From: Alphaproteobacteria bacterium
GTDB lineage: Bacteria > Pseudomonadota > Alphaproteobacteria > Caulobacterales > Aquidulcibacteraceae
Assembly (NCBI GenBank): GCA_027488965.1
Contig: JAIYAO010000075.1
Coordinates: forward strand, 1-62,150
Length of the DNA stretch: 62,150 nt
Reading direction: 5' to 3'
Positions 1 to 9,124 of this stretch are shown piece after piece. The notes beneath the pieces were generated by a model. That model did no database searches. It saw only the letters and a program-made list of their open reading frames with translations, and had not been told where the DNA came from. Position 1 is the stretch's first letter, and each line of letters opens with the position of its first letter. The position numbers were made by a program, and so were the translations under genes.

Positions 1-519
1 GAGGTGGAGGTGCTGGGCGAGCGGCTGGACAGGATGTCCAGCGCAGCACTCGTGAAGTTTCGCCGGCGCAAGATCGGTTTCATCTTCCAGCAGTACAATC
101 TCATCGGCACGCTGACCGCTGCGGAAAACGCCGCCATTCCGCTGATCGCCGATGGCGTGCCGATGGATCAGGCCACCGCGAAGGCTGCAGCGTTGCTAGC
201 CCAGCTCGGCCTCGCTGCGCACACCGCCAAGTATCCGCGCCAGCTTTCCGGCGGCCAGCAGCAGCGCGTCGCCATCGCGCGCGCGCTGGTGCACGAGCCG
301 GCGCTCATTGTCTGCGACGAGCCGACTGCCGCGCTCGACGCCGAAGCGGGCCGCGCGGTGATGAGCCTTCTGGAAACCGCTGCGCGCAGTCCCGACCGCG
401 CCGTCCTGGTCGTCACCCACGACGACCGAATCTATCCCTTCGCCGACCGCATCGTCCGCATCGAGGACGGCCGCATCGCCGGTGAGGGCGCACCTGTTCC
501 TGAGAGGGTTCACCCATGA
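1..519 (+). CDS. ABC transporter ATP-binding protein, LolD/MacB type (5' end cut off)
   Basis: ATPase subunit that would drive an inner-membrane exporter. The frame is open at the window edge, so the N-terminal part, including the Walker A loop, lies outside; about 172 residues remain against roughly 225-235 for the family. Visible are the Q-loop ([18 protein letters not shown]), the signature motif [15 protein letters not shown], Walker B with its catalytic Glu ([12 protein letters not shown]) and the switch His (VVTHDD). The stop overlaps the next start as ATGA, so the gene is translationally coupled to a HlyD adaptor and an outer-membrane factor downstream. A permease is expected just upstream, out of view. 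The substrate cannot be read from the sequence. Confidence 0.93.
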   Translation, partial: EVEVLGERLDRMSSAALVKFRRRKIGFIFQQYNLIGTLTAAENAAIPLIADGVPMDQATAKAAALLAQLGLAAHTAKYPRQLSGGQQQRVAIARALVHEPALIVCDEPTAALDAEAGRAVMSLLETAARSPDRAVLVVTHDDRIYPFADRIVRIEDGRIAGEGAPVPERVHP

Positions 520-1457
520 AACTCACGCCGCGCCTAGCAGGACGCATGGCCCTGCCCATCGCCGCCATCGGCGCCATCGGCTTCGCCGTGGTCACCATCC
601 AGCAGCCGGAGCCCGCCGTCGGGGCGCCCGCCATCGCGCCGCCCAGCCCCAGCGCCTCCATGACGTCATCGGTAGCGGCCGTGGGCCTTGTGGAGCCGTC
701 GAGCGAAGCCATCGACGTGGCTACCGAGCTGTCCGGCGTCGTGCGCGACGTGATGGTGAAGCCCGGCCAGCGCGTGCGGCGCGGCGACGCCATGTTCCGC
801 CTCGATGCGCGCGCCCTCGAAGCCCAGACCGCCAGCGCGCGGGCGTCGCTCAACGTGGCGCTGGTGGAGGCCCGCGATGCAGCGGCGCGCCTCAAGCTGT
901 TCGACAACATCACCGATCCGCGCGCCGTCAGCGCCGATGAACGCGATCGCGCCCGTTTCAACGCCGAGCGTGCGGAAGCCTCCGCCGCACTCGCCCGCGC
1001 ACAGCTGCGCCAGCTGGAGACCGATCTCGCGCGGCTCACCGTGCGCGCGCCGATCTCGGGTGAAGTGCTCAAGGTCAATGTGCGTCCCGGCGAGTTCGCG
1101 CAGGCAGGCCTCGCCACCGAAGCGCTCATCGTGATGGGGGCCACAGAGGCGCTGCACGTGCGCGTGCAGATCGACGAGGAGGACATGGCCCGCGTCGCGG
1201 AAGGCGCGGTGGCGGAAGGCGCGCTGCGCGGGGACGCCACGCGCAAGGTGGCGCTCACGTTTGTGCGGTTCGAGCCGCAGGCGCGGCCCAAGCAGAACCT
1301 CAACGGCGGCGCCGAGCGCGTGGACACCCGCGTGGTGGAGGCGATCTACGCCTTCGATCCCGCGGCGCTGCCTGCCTATGTTGGCCAGCAGATGGACGTG
1401 TTCGTCGCCGCGCGTCCGGTGATCGGCGCAGGCGCCGCCAAGAGCGCGCAACGATGA
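516..1457 (+). CDS. HlyD/MacA-family periplasmic adaptor protein
   Basis: Membrane-fusion (adaptor) subunit of a tripartite exporter, 313 residues. An N-terminal membrane anchor (about residues 11-27) is followed by a lipoyl/biotinyl-like half (VVRDVMVKPGQRVRRGDAMF), an Ala/Arg-rich helical hairpin of about 80 residues that would dock the outer-membrane channel, the second lipoyl half (LTVRAPISGEVLKVNVRPGE) and a beta-barrel domain. It starts in the ATGA overlap with the ATPase and its own end overlaps the next gene the same way. This packing of ATPase, adaptor and channel supports one export machine. Antibiotics, lipids or peptides are all possible substrates; none is indicated. Confidence 0.92.
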   Translation: MKLTPRLAGRMALPIAAIGAIGFAVVTIQQPEPAVGAPAIAPPSPSASMTSSVAAVGLVEPSSEAIDVATELSGVVRDVMVKPGQRVRRGDAMFRLDARALEAQTASARASLNVALVEARDAAARLKLFDNITDPRAVSADERDRARFNAERAEASAALARAQLRQLETDLARLTVRAPISGEVLKVNVRPGEFAQAGLATEALIVMGATEALHVRVQIDEEDMARVAEGAVAEGALRGDATRKVALTFVRFEPQARPKQNLNGGAERVDTRVVEAIYAFDPAALPAYVGQQMDVFVAARPVIGAGAAKSAQR

Positions 1458-2809
1458 ACGGCCGGGCTTCCTTCATTCTCGTGGCGCCGCTGCTTGCCTC
1501 GGCGTGCGTGACCGCGCCGGACATCGCTCCGCCGCCGGCCCCGCTTGCGGCGTGGACGGAGACAGCGGCGCAGCCCACGCTCGCGCGCACCGATGCCTGG
1601 TGGCGCGTGGCCAGCGACGATGCGCTGTTGCGGGATGTGCTCGATCGCGCCGGCGTGGTCGAAAGCGTCGCCGCCGCCCGCGCCCGCCAGGCGCAGGCGG
1701 TGCAACTCGCGCGCGCGGCGCGCGCCGGGCTCCTGCCGTCGTTGGGGGCAAGCGCCAGCACGACGGCTTCGGCGGAGCGCAGTGCGCGAGGCTCGGCGCA
1801 ATCGACCGGGACCCTGGGCCTCACCGTGCCTATCGATCTTTCCGGCGCGCTGCGCGGGCGCAGCGGCGCCGCAGCCGCACGCGCGGCCGCCAGCGCCGCC
1901 GAGGTGGCCGATGCACGGGTGCAGGCGCGCCGGCTTGCGGGCGAACTCTATGTCACGCTGCGCACCGCGCAGGCGCAGCGCATCGCGGCGGAGCGGGCCT
2001 TCGCTTCGGCGCAGGACAGCCTGTCGTTGGCGGAATCGCGCGCCGCCGCGGGTCTGGAAACGGGCCTCGGCGTCGCGCAGGCGCGCAGCGCGCGCGATGC
2101 GGCGCGGGCCCGCGTGCCCGCATTCGCGCAGGCGGAAACCGCTGCGCGGCTGGGGCTTGAAGCGTTGCTGGCGACGCCGCCCGGCGGGCTTGCAGCGCAG
2201 TTGGGACCGCCGACGGCGCCGCCCGTCCTGCGCGCAGCAGGCCTTCTGCAGTCGCCCGCCGCCACGCTCGCCGAACGGCCGGATCTGGTGGCGGCGGCGG
2301 CGCGTCTTTCTGCGGCGGGCCTGGATGCACGCGCCGCGCGCGGAGACCTCTGGCCCACCATCGATATCCAGGCGCTCGCCACCGGGTTCGACTCAACGCG
2401 CGAGCCGGTGGGCTCCACGCTCAGCGCGGTGGGCTCTGTCACGGCGCCGCTGTTCAACTTCGGCCGGCTCAACGCGCTGGCGAAAGCCGCGGGCGCAGGC
2501 GCCGAAGCGGAGGGCGCGCTCTACCGTCAGGCGGTGCGCGATGCCATCGCGGAGGTGGAGACCGCTGTCGCGCGCATCGCACGGGCCGAGGAAAGCGTCG
2601 CCGCGCAGACCGCAGCCCTTGCCTCCGCGCAGGATCAGGCCGCGCTCGCGCGGACGCGCTACACCTCCGGCCTCATCGGGTTTCTCGATGTGCTGACGGC
2701 GGAACGCGCCGCCTACGATGCTGAAAGCGCGCTGGCCGGCGCACAAGGCGAACTCGCGCTCGCCAACGTGGCGCTGGCGGCGGCCATGGGGCTGGGGCAG
2801 GCGGCGTAG
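1454..2809 (+). CDS. NodT/TolC-family outer-membrane efflux lipoprotein
   Basis: Outer-membrane channel of the same exporter, 451 residues, the normal length for the RND/ABC outer-membrane factor family. The N-terminus is a lipoprotein signal with a lipobox (LASAC, Cys about residue 18). Two long Ala-rich helical repeats follow, each about 200 residues, with the recurring pattern of family members such as RYTSGLIGFLDVLTAERA near the C-terminus. Its start overlaps the adaptor gene by four bases. It is the last gene of the operon; the next gene converges on it two bases later from the other strand. Confidence 0.93.
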   Translation: MNGRASFILVAPLLASACVTAPDIAPPPAPLAAWTETAAQPTLARTDAWWRVASDDALLRDVLDRAGVVESVAAARARQAQAVQLARAARAGLLPSLGASASTTASAERSARGSAQSTGTLGLTVPIDLSGALRGRSGAAAARAAASAAEVADARVQARRLAGELYVTLRTAQAQRIAAERAFASAQDSLSLAESRAAAGLETGLGVAQARSARDAARARVPAFAQAETAARLGLEALLATPPGGLAAQLGPPTAPPVLRAAGLLQSPAATLAERPDLVAAAARLSAAGLDARAARGDLWPTIDIQALATGFDSTREPVGSTLSAVGSVTAPLFNFGRLNALAKAAGAGAEAEGALYRQAVRDAIAEVETAVARIARAEESVAAQTAALASAQDQAALARTRYTSGLIGFLDVLTAERAAYDAESALAGAQGELALANVALAAAMGLGQAA

Positions 2810-2811
2810 GC

Positions 2812-3396
2812 TCAGCGCTGGGCGAGCGCGCGGTCGAGCGCTGCATCGAGCGCCGCCGAGTCCGGCGCCACGCCGGACGGGAAGGCGGCGACAAGGCGTC
2901 CGTCCCGGCCAATCAGCAGCTTGTGGAAGTTCCACTGCGGCACGGCGGCCTCGCCCAGCTGCGTCCGCGCCCAGCGATAGAACGGCGCCGCGTTGCGCCC
3001 GGTGACGACGGACTTCTCCGCGATGGGAAACGTCACGCCGTAGTTCATCTGGCAGAAGCGCGCGATCTCCTTCGCGCTGCCCGGCTCCTGTCCGCCGAAA
3101 TCGTTGGACGGCACGCCGACGATGACCAGGCCCTCGCGCGCCCGCGCGCGATAGAGCGCCTCAAGCCCCGCATACTGGCGTGTGAAGCCGCACTGCGAGG
3201 CGGTGTTCACCACCAGCACCACCTTGCCGGCGTACTGCCGCAGCGCGATATCGCCCTCGCCCATCAGCGGAGGGAAAGAGAACGCGTAAGCGCCCCCGGC
3301 CGGCGCTGTCGCAGCGACCTTCGGTTGCGCCTGCGATGCGGCCGGCGCCAGCGACATCGCCATGATCGCCGCCGCAGCGATCGCCCGGATCAACAT
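2812..3396 (-). CDS. Glutathione peroxidase family protein, exported
   Basis: Thiol peroxidase of the glutathione peroxidase fold that reduces peroxides using glutathione or thioredoxin. The peroxidatic Cys lies in NTASQCGFTRQYAGLEALY, followed by family blocks VPSNDFGGQEPGS and WNFHKLLIGRDG that carry the Gln and Trp of the active site. I chose the ATG giving MLIRAIAAAA because it yields a clean signal peptide ending near ASQAQP; the frame stays open further upstream without homology. At 194 residues it is somewhat longer than cytosolic homologues because of the leader. It should act in the periplasm. It lies 59 bp downstream of the CoA-transferase gene. Confidence 0.9.
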   Translation of the reverse strand: MLIRAIAAAAIMAMSLAPAASQAQPKVAATAPAGGAYAFSFPPLMGEGDIALRQYAGKVVLVVNTASQCGFTRQYAGLEALYRARAREGLVIVGVPSNDFGGQEPGSAKEIARFCQMNYGVTFPIAEKSVVTGRNAAPFYRWARTQLGEAAVPQWNFHKLLIGRDGRLVAAFPSGVAPDSAALDAALDRALAQR

Positions 3397-3455
3397 GTCT
3401 GCACCTCTCGCTCGCAGGCCACCAACACCACGAAAGCGCGATGTCTTCAACGGAG

Positions 3456-4628
3456 TCACGCCTTGTCGCGCAGGGCTGCCCGCACGGCGTCCGTATGCTG
3501 GCCCAGCGTCGGCGCCGGCGCGGGCGGCGGCGGTTCCCACGCGCCGAAGCGCACCGGCGGTTTCATGTCCACGTGGCCGCCCTCGGTGGGGTGTTCGCGC
3601 CGTCGGAAGAAATCCACGGCGGCGAGGTGCGGGTCGCTCCGGATATCGCCGATGTCGCGCACCGCCATGGCGGGGATCGAAGCGGCGTGGAACGCCGCGA
3701 CCCACGCCGCCGTAGTTCGCGCCGGGGTGAGCTTCGCCACGCCCTGGTACAGCAGGCTGCTGTGGCGCGCCCGCAGCTGCGGCGTGGCGAGGCGCTCATC
3801 GGCGAGCAGGGATGCGTCGCCCAGCACGTCGAACACCTTCGGCCACGACTCGTCGGTGTAGGGCACAAGGCTGATGTGACCATCCGCCGTGGGGAAGGGT
3901 TGCCGGTCGGGATCGATCTGGCGGCTGTAGCAGACGGGGCCCATGGGCGGGTCGAAGGTCTGGCCGGCGAGGTGCTCCTTCAGCAGGAAGCTGGCGAAGC
4001 TCTCGAACATCGGCGCTTCCACGAACTGCCCCTCGCCCGTGCGCAGGCGATGGATGATCGCCGCCAGCGTCGCGTAGGCGCCGTGCAGGCCCGCGATCTT
4101 GTCGGCGATCAGCGAAGGGATGTAGCGGGGCCGTGGATCGCCATCGACGCGCGGCGCGAGCGTCACGGCGCCGGTGGCGGCCTGGATCACGTCGTCGTAG
4201 GCCTGCAGTTCGCCGTATGGGCCGTCGGAACCGAAGCCCACGCAGTGGACGTAGATGATGCCCGGGCGCAGCGCCTTCACGGCATCGTAGCCGAAGCCCA
4301 GCCGCTCGATCGCCTTGCCGCGCACATTGTGGATGAAGACGTCGGCGTCCTTCAGCAGCGCGCGCAGGGTGTCGGCGTCGGCGGTGTCCTTGAGGTCGAG
4401 CGTCACCGATTGCTTGCCGCGATTGAGCGCGAGGTGGCCGGGGCTCATGCCCCGGGTTGCGGCCGGCTTGCCGGTGTACCGGAAGACGTCGCCCTCCAGC
4501 GGCTCGATCTTGATCACCTCGGCGCCCAGATCGACCAGCATCTGCGTGCAGTAGGGCCCGAACACCACGGTCGTGAGATCGATCACCCGGATGCCCTCAA
4601 GCATGGGCTGGCGGGAACTGGCGGTCAT
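3456..4628 (-). CDS. CaiB/BaiF family CoA-transferase (class III)
   Basis: Transfers CoA between carboxylic acids through an aspartyl-CoA intermediate. The 390-residue length fits the family. Seen are the N-terminal block LEGIRVIDLTTVVFGPYCTQ with LVDLGAEVIKIEPLEGD, the NRGKQSVTLDLK strand and the FIHNVRGKAIERLG block. The C-terminal interlocking domain includes RDIGDIRSDPHLAAVDFF. The catalytic Asp is expected near residues 170-180 (IPSLIADKIAGLHGAY). Substrate is unknown; many relatives act on carnitine, formate/oxalate, alpha-methylacyl or succinate derivatives. Neighbours (a peroxidase downstream, a tRNA upstream) give no pathway clue. Confidence 0.9.
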   Translation of the reverse strand: MTASSRQPMLEGIRVIDLTTVVFGPYCTQMLVDLGAEVIKIEPLEGDVFRYTGKPAATRGMSPGHLALNRGKQSVTLDLKDTADADTLRALLKDADVFIHNVRGKAIERLGFGYDAVKALRPGIIYVHCVGFGSDGPYGELQAYDDVIQAATGAVTLAPRVDGDPRPRYIPSLIADKIAGLHGAYATLAAIIHRLRTGEGQFVEAPMFESFASFLLKEHLAGQTFDPPMGPVCYSRQIDPDRQPFPTADGHISLVPYTDESWPKVFDVLGDASLLADERLATPQLRARHSSLLYQGVAKLTPARTTAAWVAAFHAASIPAMAVRDIGDIRSDPHLAAVDFFRRREHPTEGGHVDMKPPVRFGAWEPPPPAPAPTLGQHTDAVRAALRDKA

Positions 4629-4735
4629 GGGCGGTCTCGCGCGGGGATGGAGCGGGAGACTGATGCGGGCGCGAGCGAAGGCGTCAAGCCGCGCGAACGC
4701 GCGTCAGGCGATGGTTGGAGAAACGGTCGCGAAAA

Positions 4736-4811
4736 TGGTGCCGCTCAGGTGACTCGAACACCTGACCCCCGCATTACGAATGCGGTGCTCTACCGGCTGA
4801 GCTAGAGCGGC
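4736..4811 (-). tRNA. tRNA-Thr (anticodon CGT)
   Basis: Read on the minus strand, the 7-bp acceptor stem GCCGCTC/GAGCGGC closes a cloverleaf with D-arm GCTC...GAGC and anticodon stem-loop CCGCA-TTCGTAA-TGCGG. The anticodon CGT decodes ACG (Thr). The T-arm AGGTG-TTCGAGT-CACCT follows. The discriminator is A and the CCA tail is encoded. It lies between the HemY-like gene and the CoA-transferase gene, both on the same strand. Confidence 0.95.
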
Positions 4812-4879
4812 GCCGCCCTTTCGGGTGGGCGGGTTCTACCGGGCGTCGGGGCCGGCGGCAAGCGCCGTGGTGCGCGGCC

Positions 4880-6304
4880 CTACTCCGCTGCGGCCTCGCG
4901 GTAATCGCCGTCGGCGGCGGTCCATGCGCCGTGGTCGGAGGCGGCGGCGCCGCGCAGGGCCGGCGGCAGGGCGAGCACGGAGCCCTGGCCCACGTCGCGC
5001 CCGCCGCGTTCCATCCGCGGGTGGATCAGCTGGCCGGCGTCGCCATACATGTAGACGAGGCGCGCCCAGTCGCTGTCGTCGTAGAGGAAGGCGGGACCTT
5101 CCGGGTCGAGGTCGGTCCAGTCGGCCTCGCGGGGCGCCACGGACGCCTGCGCCATCCAGCGCCGCGCGCCTTCCTCGTCGCCGCGGCCTTTGCAGACGCC
5201 GGCGAAGAGGTTGCAGATCCGCGAAGAGGGGTTCTCGCGGTAGGCGTGTTCGAGATTGTCCCATGCGCCCTGCCAGTTGAGCTGCTGCATGGCGATCTCG
5301 GCGGCGATGATCTTGCTCTCGCGATGCTCGGGCTTCAGTTCCACGAGGCCCATCATCCGGCGCTGGCGGTCCACCGGCGCCTCGTCGGATTTGATGTCGC
5401 GGTAGGCGTGCGCGATGGCCGGGTGGGGGGCGGTTTCCCAGGCTTCCTCCAGCACCGCCTGCGCCTTCCAGGCCTTGCCTTCCACCACCAGCAGGCGGGC
5501 GGCGATCGCCGCGGCGGGTGCGAAGCCGGGGGCCAGGCGCACCGCGCGCTGGGCGAGATCGGTCGCCTGTTCGGGGCGACGCTCACGCTCGTGCCTGTGG
5601 GCGGCGGCGCACAGCAGCACGGCGCGGCGGCGGGTGGCGGCCTTGGCCTCGATCAGCTTGCGCTTCTCGCCCTCTTCCAGCGTCTCGATGGCGCCGTCCC
5701 AGCTGCCGGCCTGCACCTGCAGCTCGAACAGCGTGGTGAACGGCCACGAGGATGTCTTCGACAGTTTCAGCGCCGCTTCCGCGTGCGCCATGGCGCTGAT
5801 GCGGTCGCCGCGCTTCAGCGCCGCCTGGAGCAGGCCCTTGCGGCCGAGGATCTCGGTGTCCTCGTTCTGCAGCATGCCGGAATAGGCGCGCTCGGCGGCG
5901 GGAATGTCGCCGGCCACTTCCGCGGCGCGGGCTTCCAGCAGCTTCGCAAGGCGCGGCTCCTCCACCAGTTCGGCGGCCTTTTCGGCGTGACGGCGCGCTT
6001 CGTCGAATTCGCCCGCCTCGGCGGCGATGAGGCCCAGCGCGAGGGACTCCTGGCCCTTCAAGCGCTTGCGCCGCTCGTTGCCGCGGCCGATGCGGCCCGG
6101 CGCATCGATCAGCACCATGAGGAAGCGCAGCAGCGGCAACAGCACCGCCATTAGCAGCGTGATGGCGATGATGGCGAAGAGGGCGGTGGTCTCCACCGTG
6201 GTGCCGAACCATTCGATGGTCACGCTGCCGGGCGTGTTGGCCACCTGGAACGTCAGCAGCGCGGCGGCGACCGCGACGATGAGAAGGACTGCGACGCGGA
6301 TCAT
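4880..6304 (-). CDS. HemY-like inner-membrane TPR protein
   Basis: Protein of the HemY N-terminal-domain family: two membrane segments near the N-terminus (about residues 3-22 and 40-62, ALFAIIAITLLMAVLLPLLR) followed by tetratricopeptide-like helical repeats that face the periplasm or membrane surface. 474 residues. It is the last gene of hemC-hemD-mitofilin-HemY, and its ATG overlaps the stop of the mitofilin-like gene. Members were named after a haem-synthesis locus in enterobacteria, but no enzymatic activity is known and this is not protoporphyrinogen oxidase. A scaffolding role around late tetrapyrrole enzymes is inference from its position. Confidence 0.88.
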   Translation of the reverse strand: MIRVAVLLIVAVAAALLTFQVANTPGSVTIEWFGTTVETTALFAIIAITLLMAVLLPLLRFLMVLIDAPGRIGRGNERRKRLKGQESLALGLIAAEAGEFDEARRHAEKAAELVEEPRLAKLLEARAAEVAGDIPAAERAYSGMLQNEDTEILGRKGLLQAALKRGDRISAMAHAEAALKLSKTSSWPFTTLFELQVQAGSWDGAIETLEEGEKRKLIEAKAATRRRAVLLCAAAHRHERERRPEQATDLAQRAVRLAPGFAPAAAIAARLLVVEGKAWKAQAVLEEAWETAPHPAIAHAYRDIKSDEAPVDRQRRMMGLVELKPEHRESKIIAAEIAMQQLNWQGAWDNLEHAYRENPSSRICNLFAGVCKGRGDEEGARRWMAQASVAPREADWTDLDPEGPAFLYDDSDWARLVYMYGDAGQLIHPRMERGGRDVGQGSVLALPPALRGAAASDHGAWTAADGDYREAAAE

Positions 6305-7284
6305 GACGAGCGCCCCCGCGAAAGTTCGGCGCGGATCGCGGCGAGCCGTGCATCGATTTCAAGCCGCGCACGCGCGCGCTGGATCCATGGCCCCGCCACC
6401 TGCGCGGCGGGTCCGGTGAGGCGGGAGAGTTCGGCCACCGCGCCGGCCACATCGTCGTTCTGCAGCCGCGCGCTGGCGCGCTCCACCATGCCGGTAGGCG
6501 TGTCGCCCTCGCCCGTGCGGCGCACGGTGACGAACTGCGCCAGGAACGCCTGCAGGCGGCCCCAGAAGCCCGCGCCGGATGCGCTGATGCGCGCGGCGCG
6601 CACGATGTTGTCTTCGATGGAGGAGAACTGGTCCTTCAGCTCCTGGCGGGACGGGGCCCCGGACCGCGCCAGCGGCGCCAGCGCCACGATGTTGGGATCG
6701 CCCGGAAGGATCGTCTCCAGCGTGGCGTAGGCCTGTTCGAACGGGCCTGAGGCGCGCGCGGCCTCGGCGGCGGCGGCCACGGCGAACGCCGCGCGGGCGG
6801 CAAGCGCCGCGGATTCCGATTGCTTGCGGATGGTGTCGGTGTCCGCCTGCAGCTGCGCCACCTGCTGGGACATGGCGGCGAGATTGGCGTCCCCGATGCG
6901 GGACTGGAGGCCGTTCACGGCGCCTTGCAGCTCGATCATGCGGCCGGCGATGGCGGCGGCGTCGGTCCCGCCGGTGGCGGTCTCCACCTGCGTCCAGCGC
7001 GCCTCCAGCAGCTTCAGGCGCTGGTCGAGGGCGCCGCCGCCCGCCAGCGCCACAGCGCCCCCCGGCGCCGGACCGAACTGGTCGAGCGCGGGCGCCAGCG
7101 CGGGCGAGCGCGACGCCACCGCCCCCATGCCTGCCCCGCCAACGGCGGCCAGCACCGAACAGACCAGCACGGTCCCCATGCTCACGCCGCCCTCGGGCAG
7201 GCGCGGCATCCGGCGGCCCCGGCGGGCCTCCTCGAAGTCCACGTCGATCGGCTCGTCGCGACCGCGTTCTGCAGAATCGCTCAT
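6301..7284 (-). CDS. Mitofilin-like (COG4223) inner-membrane protein
   Basis: 327-residue protein with an acidic/basic cytoplasmic N-terminus, one membrane segment at about residues 34-55 (VLVCSVLAAVGGAGMG), a coiled-coil stretch (about residues 80-160, LKLLEARWTQVE... and QVAQLQADTDTI) and a C-terminal helical domain. This is the layout of the alphaproteobacterial mitofilin/Mic60 relatives encoded beside hemD/hemY. I chose the ATG at 7284 because AGGGG precedes it by a good distance; an in-frame GTG 33 bases upstream is possible. It is downstream of hemD by 42 bp and overlaps HemY by four bases. Mic60 homologues shape inner-membrane folds, which could matter in a phototroph, but that is inference. 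Confidence 0.85.
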   Translation of the reverse strand: MSDSAERGRDEPIDVDFEEARRGRRMPRLPEGGVSMGTVLVCSVLAAVGGAGMGAVASRSPALAPALDQFGPAPGGAVALAGGGALDQRLKLLEARWTQVETATGGTDAAAIAGRMIELQGAVNGLQSRIGDANLAAMSQQVAQLQADTDTIRKQSESAALAARAAFAVAAAAEAARASGPFEQAYATLETILPGDPNIVALAPLARSGAPSRQELKDQFSSIEDNIVRAARISASGAGFWGRLQAFLAQFVTVRRTGEGDTPTGMVERASARLQNDDVAGAVAELSRLTGPAAQVAGPWIQRARARLEIDARLAAIRAELSRGRSS

Positions 7285-7326
7285 GAACACCCCTGATTGG
7301 TCGCCCTGCGCGGACACCCTGCCCGA

Positions 7327-8052
7327 TCAGTGCGAACCTTCGCGCATGGCGACCGCGGGAAGCAGCGCCAACAACGCTGAATCAAGCGGTTCGGCAGCGA
7401 CCGCAACCCTGCGCCATGTTAACCCGCAGGCCGCCTGCGCCACCGCCGCACTCAGACAAAGAGCATCGATTCGGGCCAGCGGATCGTGGTGTTTCGCCAG
7501 CTTCACGAACGCCGCCGCCCCCCGCGCGCTGTGGAACAGGACGGCTTCCAGCGTCGGCGGCCCGGCGGCGAGCGCCGCCTCCACCGCTGCAGGAAAGCCT
7601 TCGGCCTCAAGGGCGCGATAGAAAGTGCGCACTGTGACGGAGAAGCCCTCGGCGCCGAGCAGCTGCGCCAGGTCTCCGGCCAGGTCGGCGCCGGCGGCTT
7701 GAAGAAGAGGGCCGGCGTCGGCGCGCGCGGCGGCGCCGATCAGCGCGGCCAGCCGGTGCAGATCGCCGCCGGCTACATGCACCTTGGGGAATCCGGCCGC
7801 CTGCGCCGCCTCGGCCGTGGCCTCCCCGACACACCAGGCGGGCAGGGACCGGACGGGCGACGCCGCCGCGAAGGCGGCCACGCCGTTTGAACTGGTGAAC
7901 ACCAGCCCCTGGAAGCCGGCGACGTCGGTATCCGCCGGCACGGCGTCGATGCGCAGCATGGGCGCCACGAGCGCGTCGTGGCCGAGGGCTTCGAGGCGGG
8001 CGGCGGTGGCGGCCGCGCCGGGCGCGGCGCGGGTGACGAGGACCCGGGCCAT
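7327..8052 (-). CDS. hemD: Uroporphyrinogen-III synthase
   Basis: Cyclises hydroxymethylbilane to uroporphyrinogen III with inversion of ring D, feeding haem, bacteriochlorophyll and cobalamin routes. 241 residues, normal for this poorly conserved family. Recognisable blocks are the N-terminal MARVLVTRAAPGAAATAARL, the LVFTSSNGVAAFA motif, WCVGEATAEAAQAAGF, and the second-domain LFHSARGAAAFVKL with CLSAAVAQAA. The ATG at 8052 is seven bases after the hemC stop and gives the standard N-terminus; the frame extends upstream without similarity. Co-directional with hemC and the mitofilin/HemY pair. Confidence 0.92.
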   Translation of the reverse strand: MARVLVTRAAPGAAATAARLEALGHDALVAPMLRIDAVPADTDVAGFQGLVFTSSNGVAAFAAASPVRSLPAWCVGEATAEAAQAAGFPKVHVAGGDLHRLAALIGAAARADAGPLLQAAGADLAGDLAQLLGAEGFSVTVRTFYRALEAEGFPAAVEAALAAGPPTLEAVLFHSARGAAAFVKLAKHHDPLARIDALCLSAAVAQAACGLTWRRVAVAAEPLDSALLALLPAVAMREGSH

Positions 8053-8059
8053 CGGCCCC

Positions 8060-9010
8060 TCAGGAGTCCCAGATGAGCTGGTCGCCCGCTTCCGCCCGGA
8101 TCGACCGGCCCAGTCTGTCACCGAGCGTTGCGGCGGCGGCGGCGAAGTTGGGCGTCACGGCGATCCGTTCCTCGCGCCGCCACCGGGTCTTGCCGTCCGG
8201 GGTCAGTGTCTCGCCGATGAACGACAGCCCCGCATCGTCCAGGCGCGCGACGGCGGCGATGGGCGTGCGGCAGGAGCCGTCGAGCGCGGCGAGAAAGGCC
8301 CGCTCGGCCGAGATCTCGATCAGCGCGCGCTCGTCTTCGAGGCTCGCCAGCAGGGAGCGGACTTCCGCGTCGTCGCGCCGGGCGGTCACGCACAGGGCGC
8401 CCTGGCCCGCGGCGGGCGGCATGGCGATGGGGTCGATGAGGCTGCGAACGTTCTCGGTCAGCCCAAGGCGCTCCAGGCCCGCCATGGCCAGGAAGGTGGC
8501 GTCGAACACGCCCTCGGCGATACGGGCCAGACGGGTGCCCACGTTGCCGCGCAGCATCTCCACTTTCAGGTCCGGCCGGGCATAGAGCACCTGGGCCTGC
8601 CGGCGCAGGCTCGCCGTGCCGATCACGGCGCCGGCTGGCAGGTCGGCCAGGGCCGCCGCGGACTTGCTGATGAAGGCGTCGCGCGGGTCCACGCGCTCGG
8701 GGATGCAGGCCAGCACGATGCCGTTGGGCAGGCGGGTGGGCAGGTCCTTCAAGGAATGCACCGCCAGGTCGATGTGGTTGGCGAGCAGCGCCTCATCGAG
8801 CTCCTTGGTGAACAGGCCCTTCCCGCCGGACTCGATGAGGCGGCGGTCGGTGACCTTGTCGCCGGTCGTCATGGTGGGGAACAGCGGGACCCGGTGGTCC
8901 TGGTCGGCGGGCTCCACCTTGAGCGCTTCGGCGATGCGCGCCTGAATGCGGCGCGACTGCGTCATCGAAAGCGGCGAGGCGCGGGCGCCGATGCGGATGA
9001 TCCTGGTCAT
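8060..9010 (-). CDS. hemC: Porphobilinogen deaminase (hydroxymethylbilane synthase)
   Basis: Polymerises four porphobilinogens to hydroxymethylbilane in the cytosol. 316 residues, full length. N-terminal IRIGARASPLSMTQ, the arginine-rich substrate block GTASLRRQAQVLYARPDL and EMLRGNVGTRL, the catalytic Asp in HSLKDLPT, and the dipyrromethane-cofactor Cys in LDGSCRTPIAA are all present. First gene of the minus-strand hemC-hemD-mitofilin-HemY operon. The 174 bp upstream contains a terminator belonging to the small gene behind it, so hemC probably has its own promoter between about 9011 and 9124. Confidence 0.96.
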   Translation of the reverse strand: MTRIIRIGARASPLSMTQSRRIQARIAEALKVEPADQDHRVPLFPTMTTGDKVTDRRLIESGGKGLFTKELDEALLANHIDLAVHSLKDLPTRLPNGIVLACIPERVDPRDAFISKSAAALADLPAGAVIGTASLRRQAQVLYARPDLKVEMLRGNVGTRLARIAEGVFDATFLAMAGLERLGLTENVRSLIDPIAMPPAAGQGALCVTARRDDAEVRSLLASLEDERALIEISAERAFLAALDGSCRTPIAAVARLDDAGLSFIGETLTPDGKTRWRREERIAVTPNFAAAAATLGDRLGRSIRAEAGDQLIWDS

Positions 9011-9124
9011 GGAGATCTGGGGGCGGGAAGCTGAAAGGCGTGTGGTTCAGCTATCGGCGGGGGCGCCGGCCAGCGCAAGCCCCGTGCAGCGCTCCGCGCA
9101 TCGCGCCCCAGGTCTGCGGCCAAG

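Noticed and set aside
3441-4805. 454-aa plus-strand ORF ending RTPDPRITNAVLYRLS
   Set aside because: Antisense to the CoA-transferase, ending in the false tRNA-Thr translation; no domain matches.
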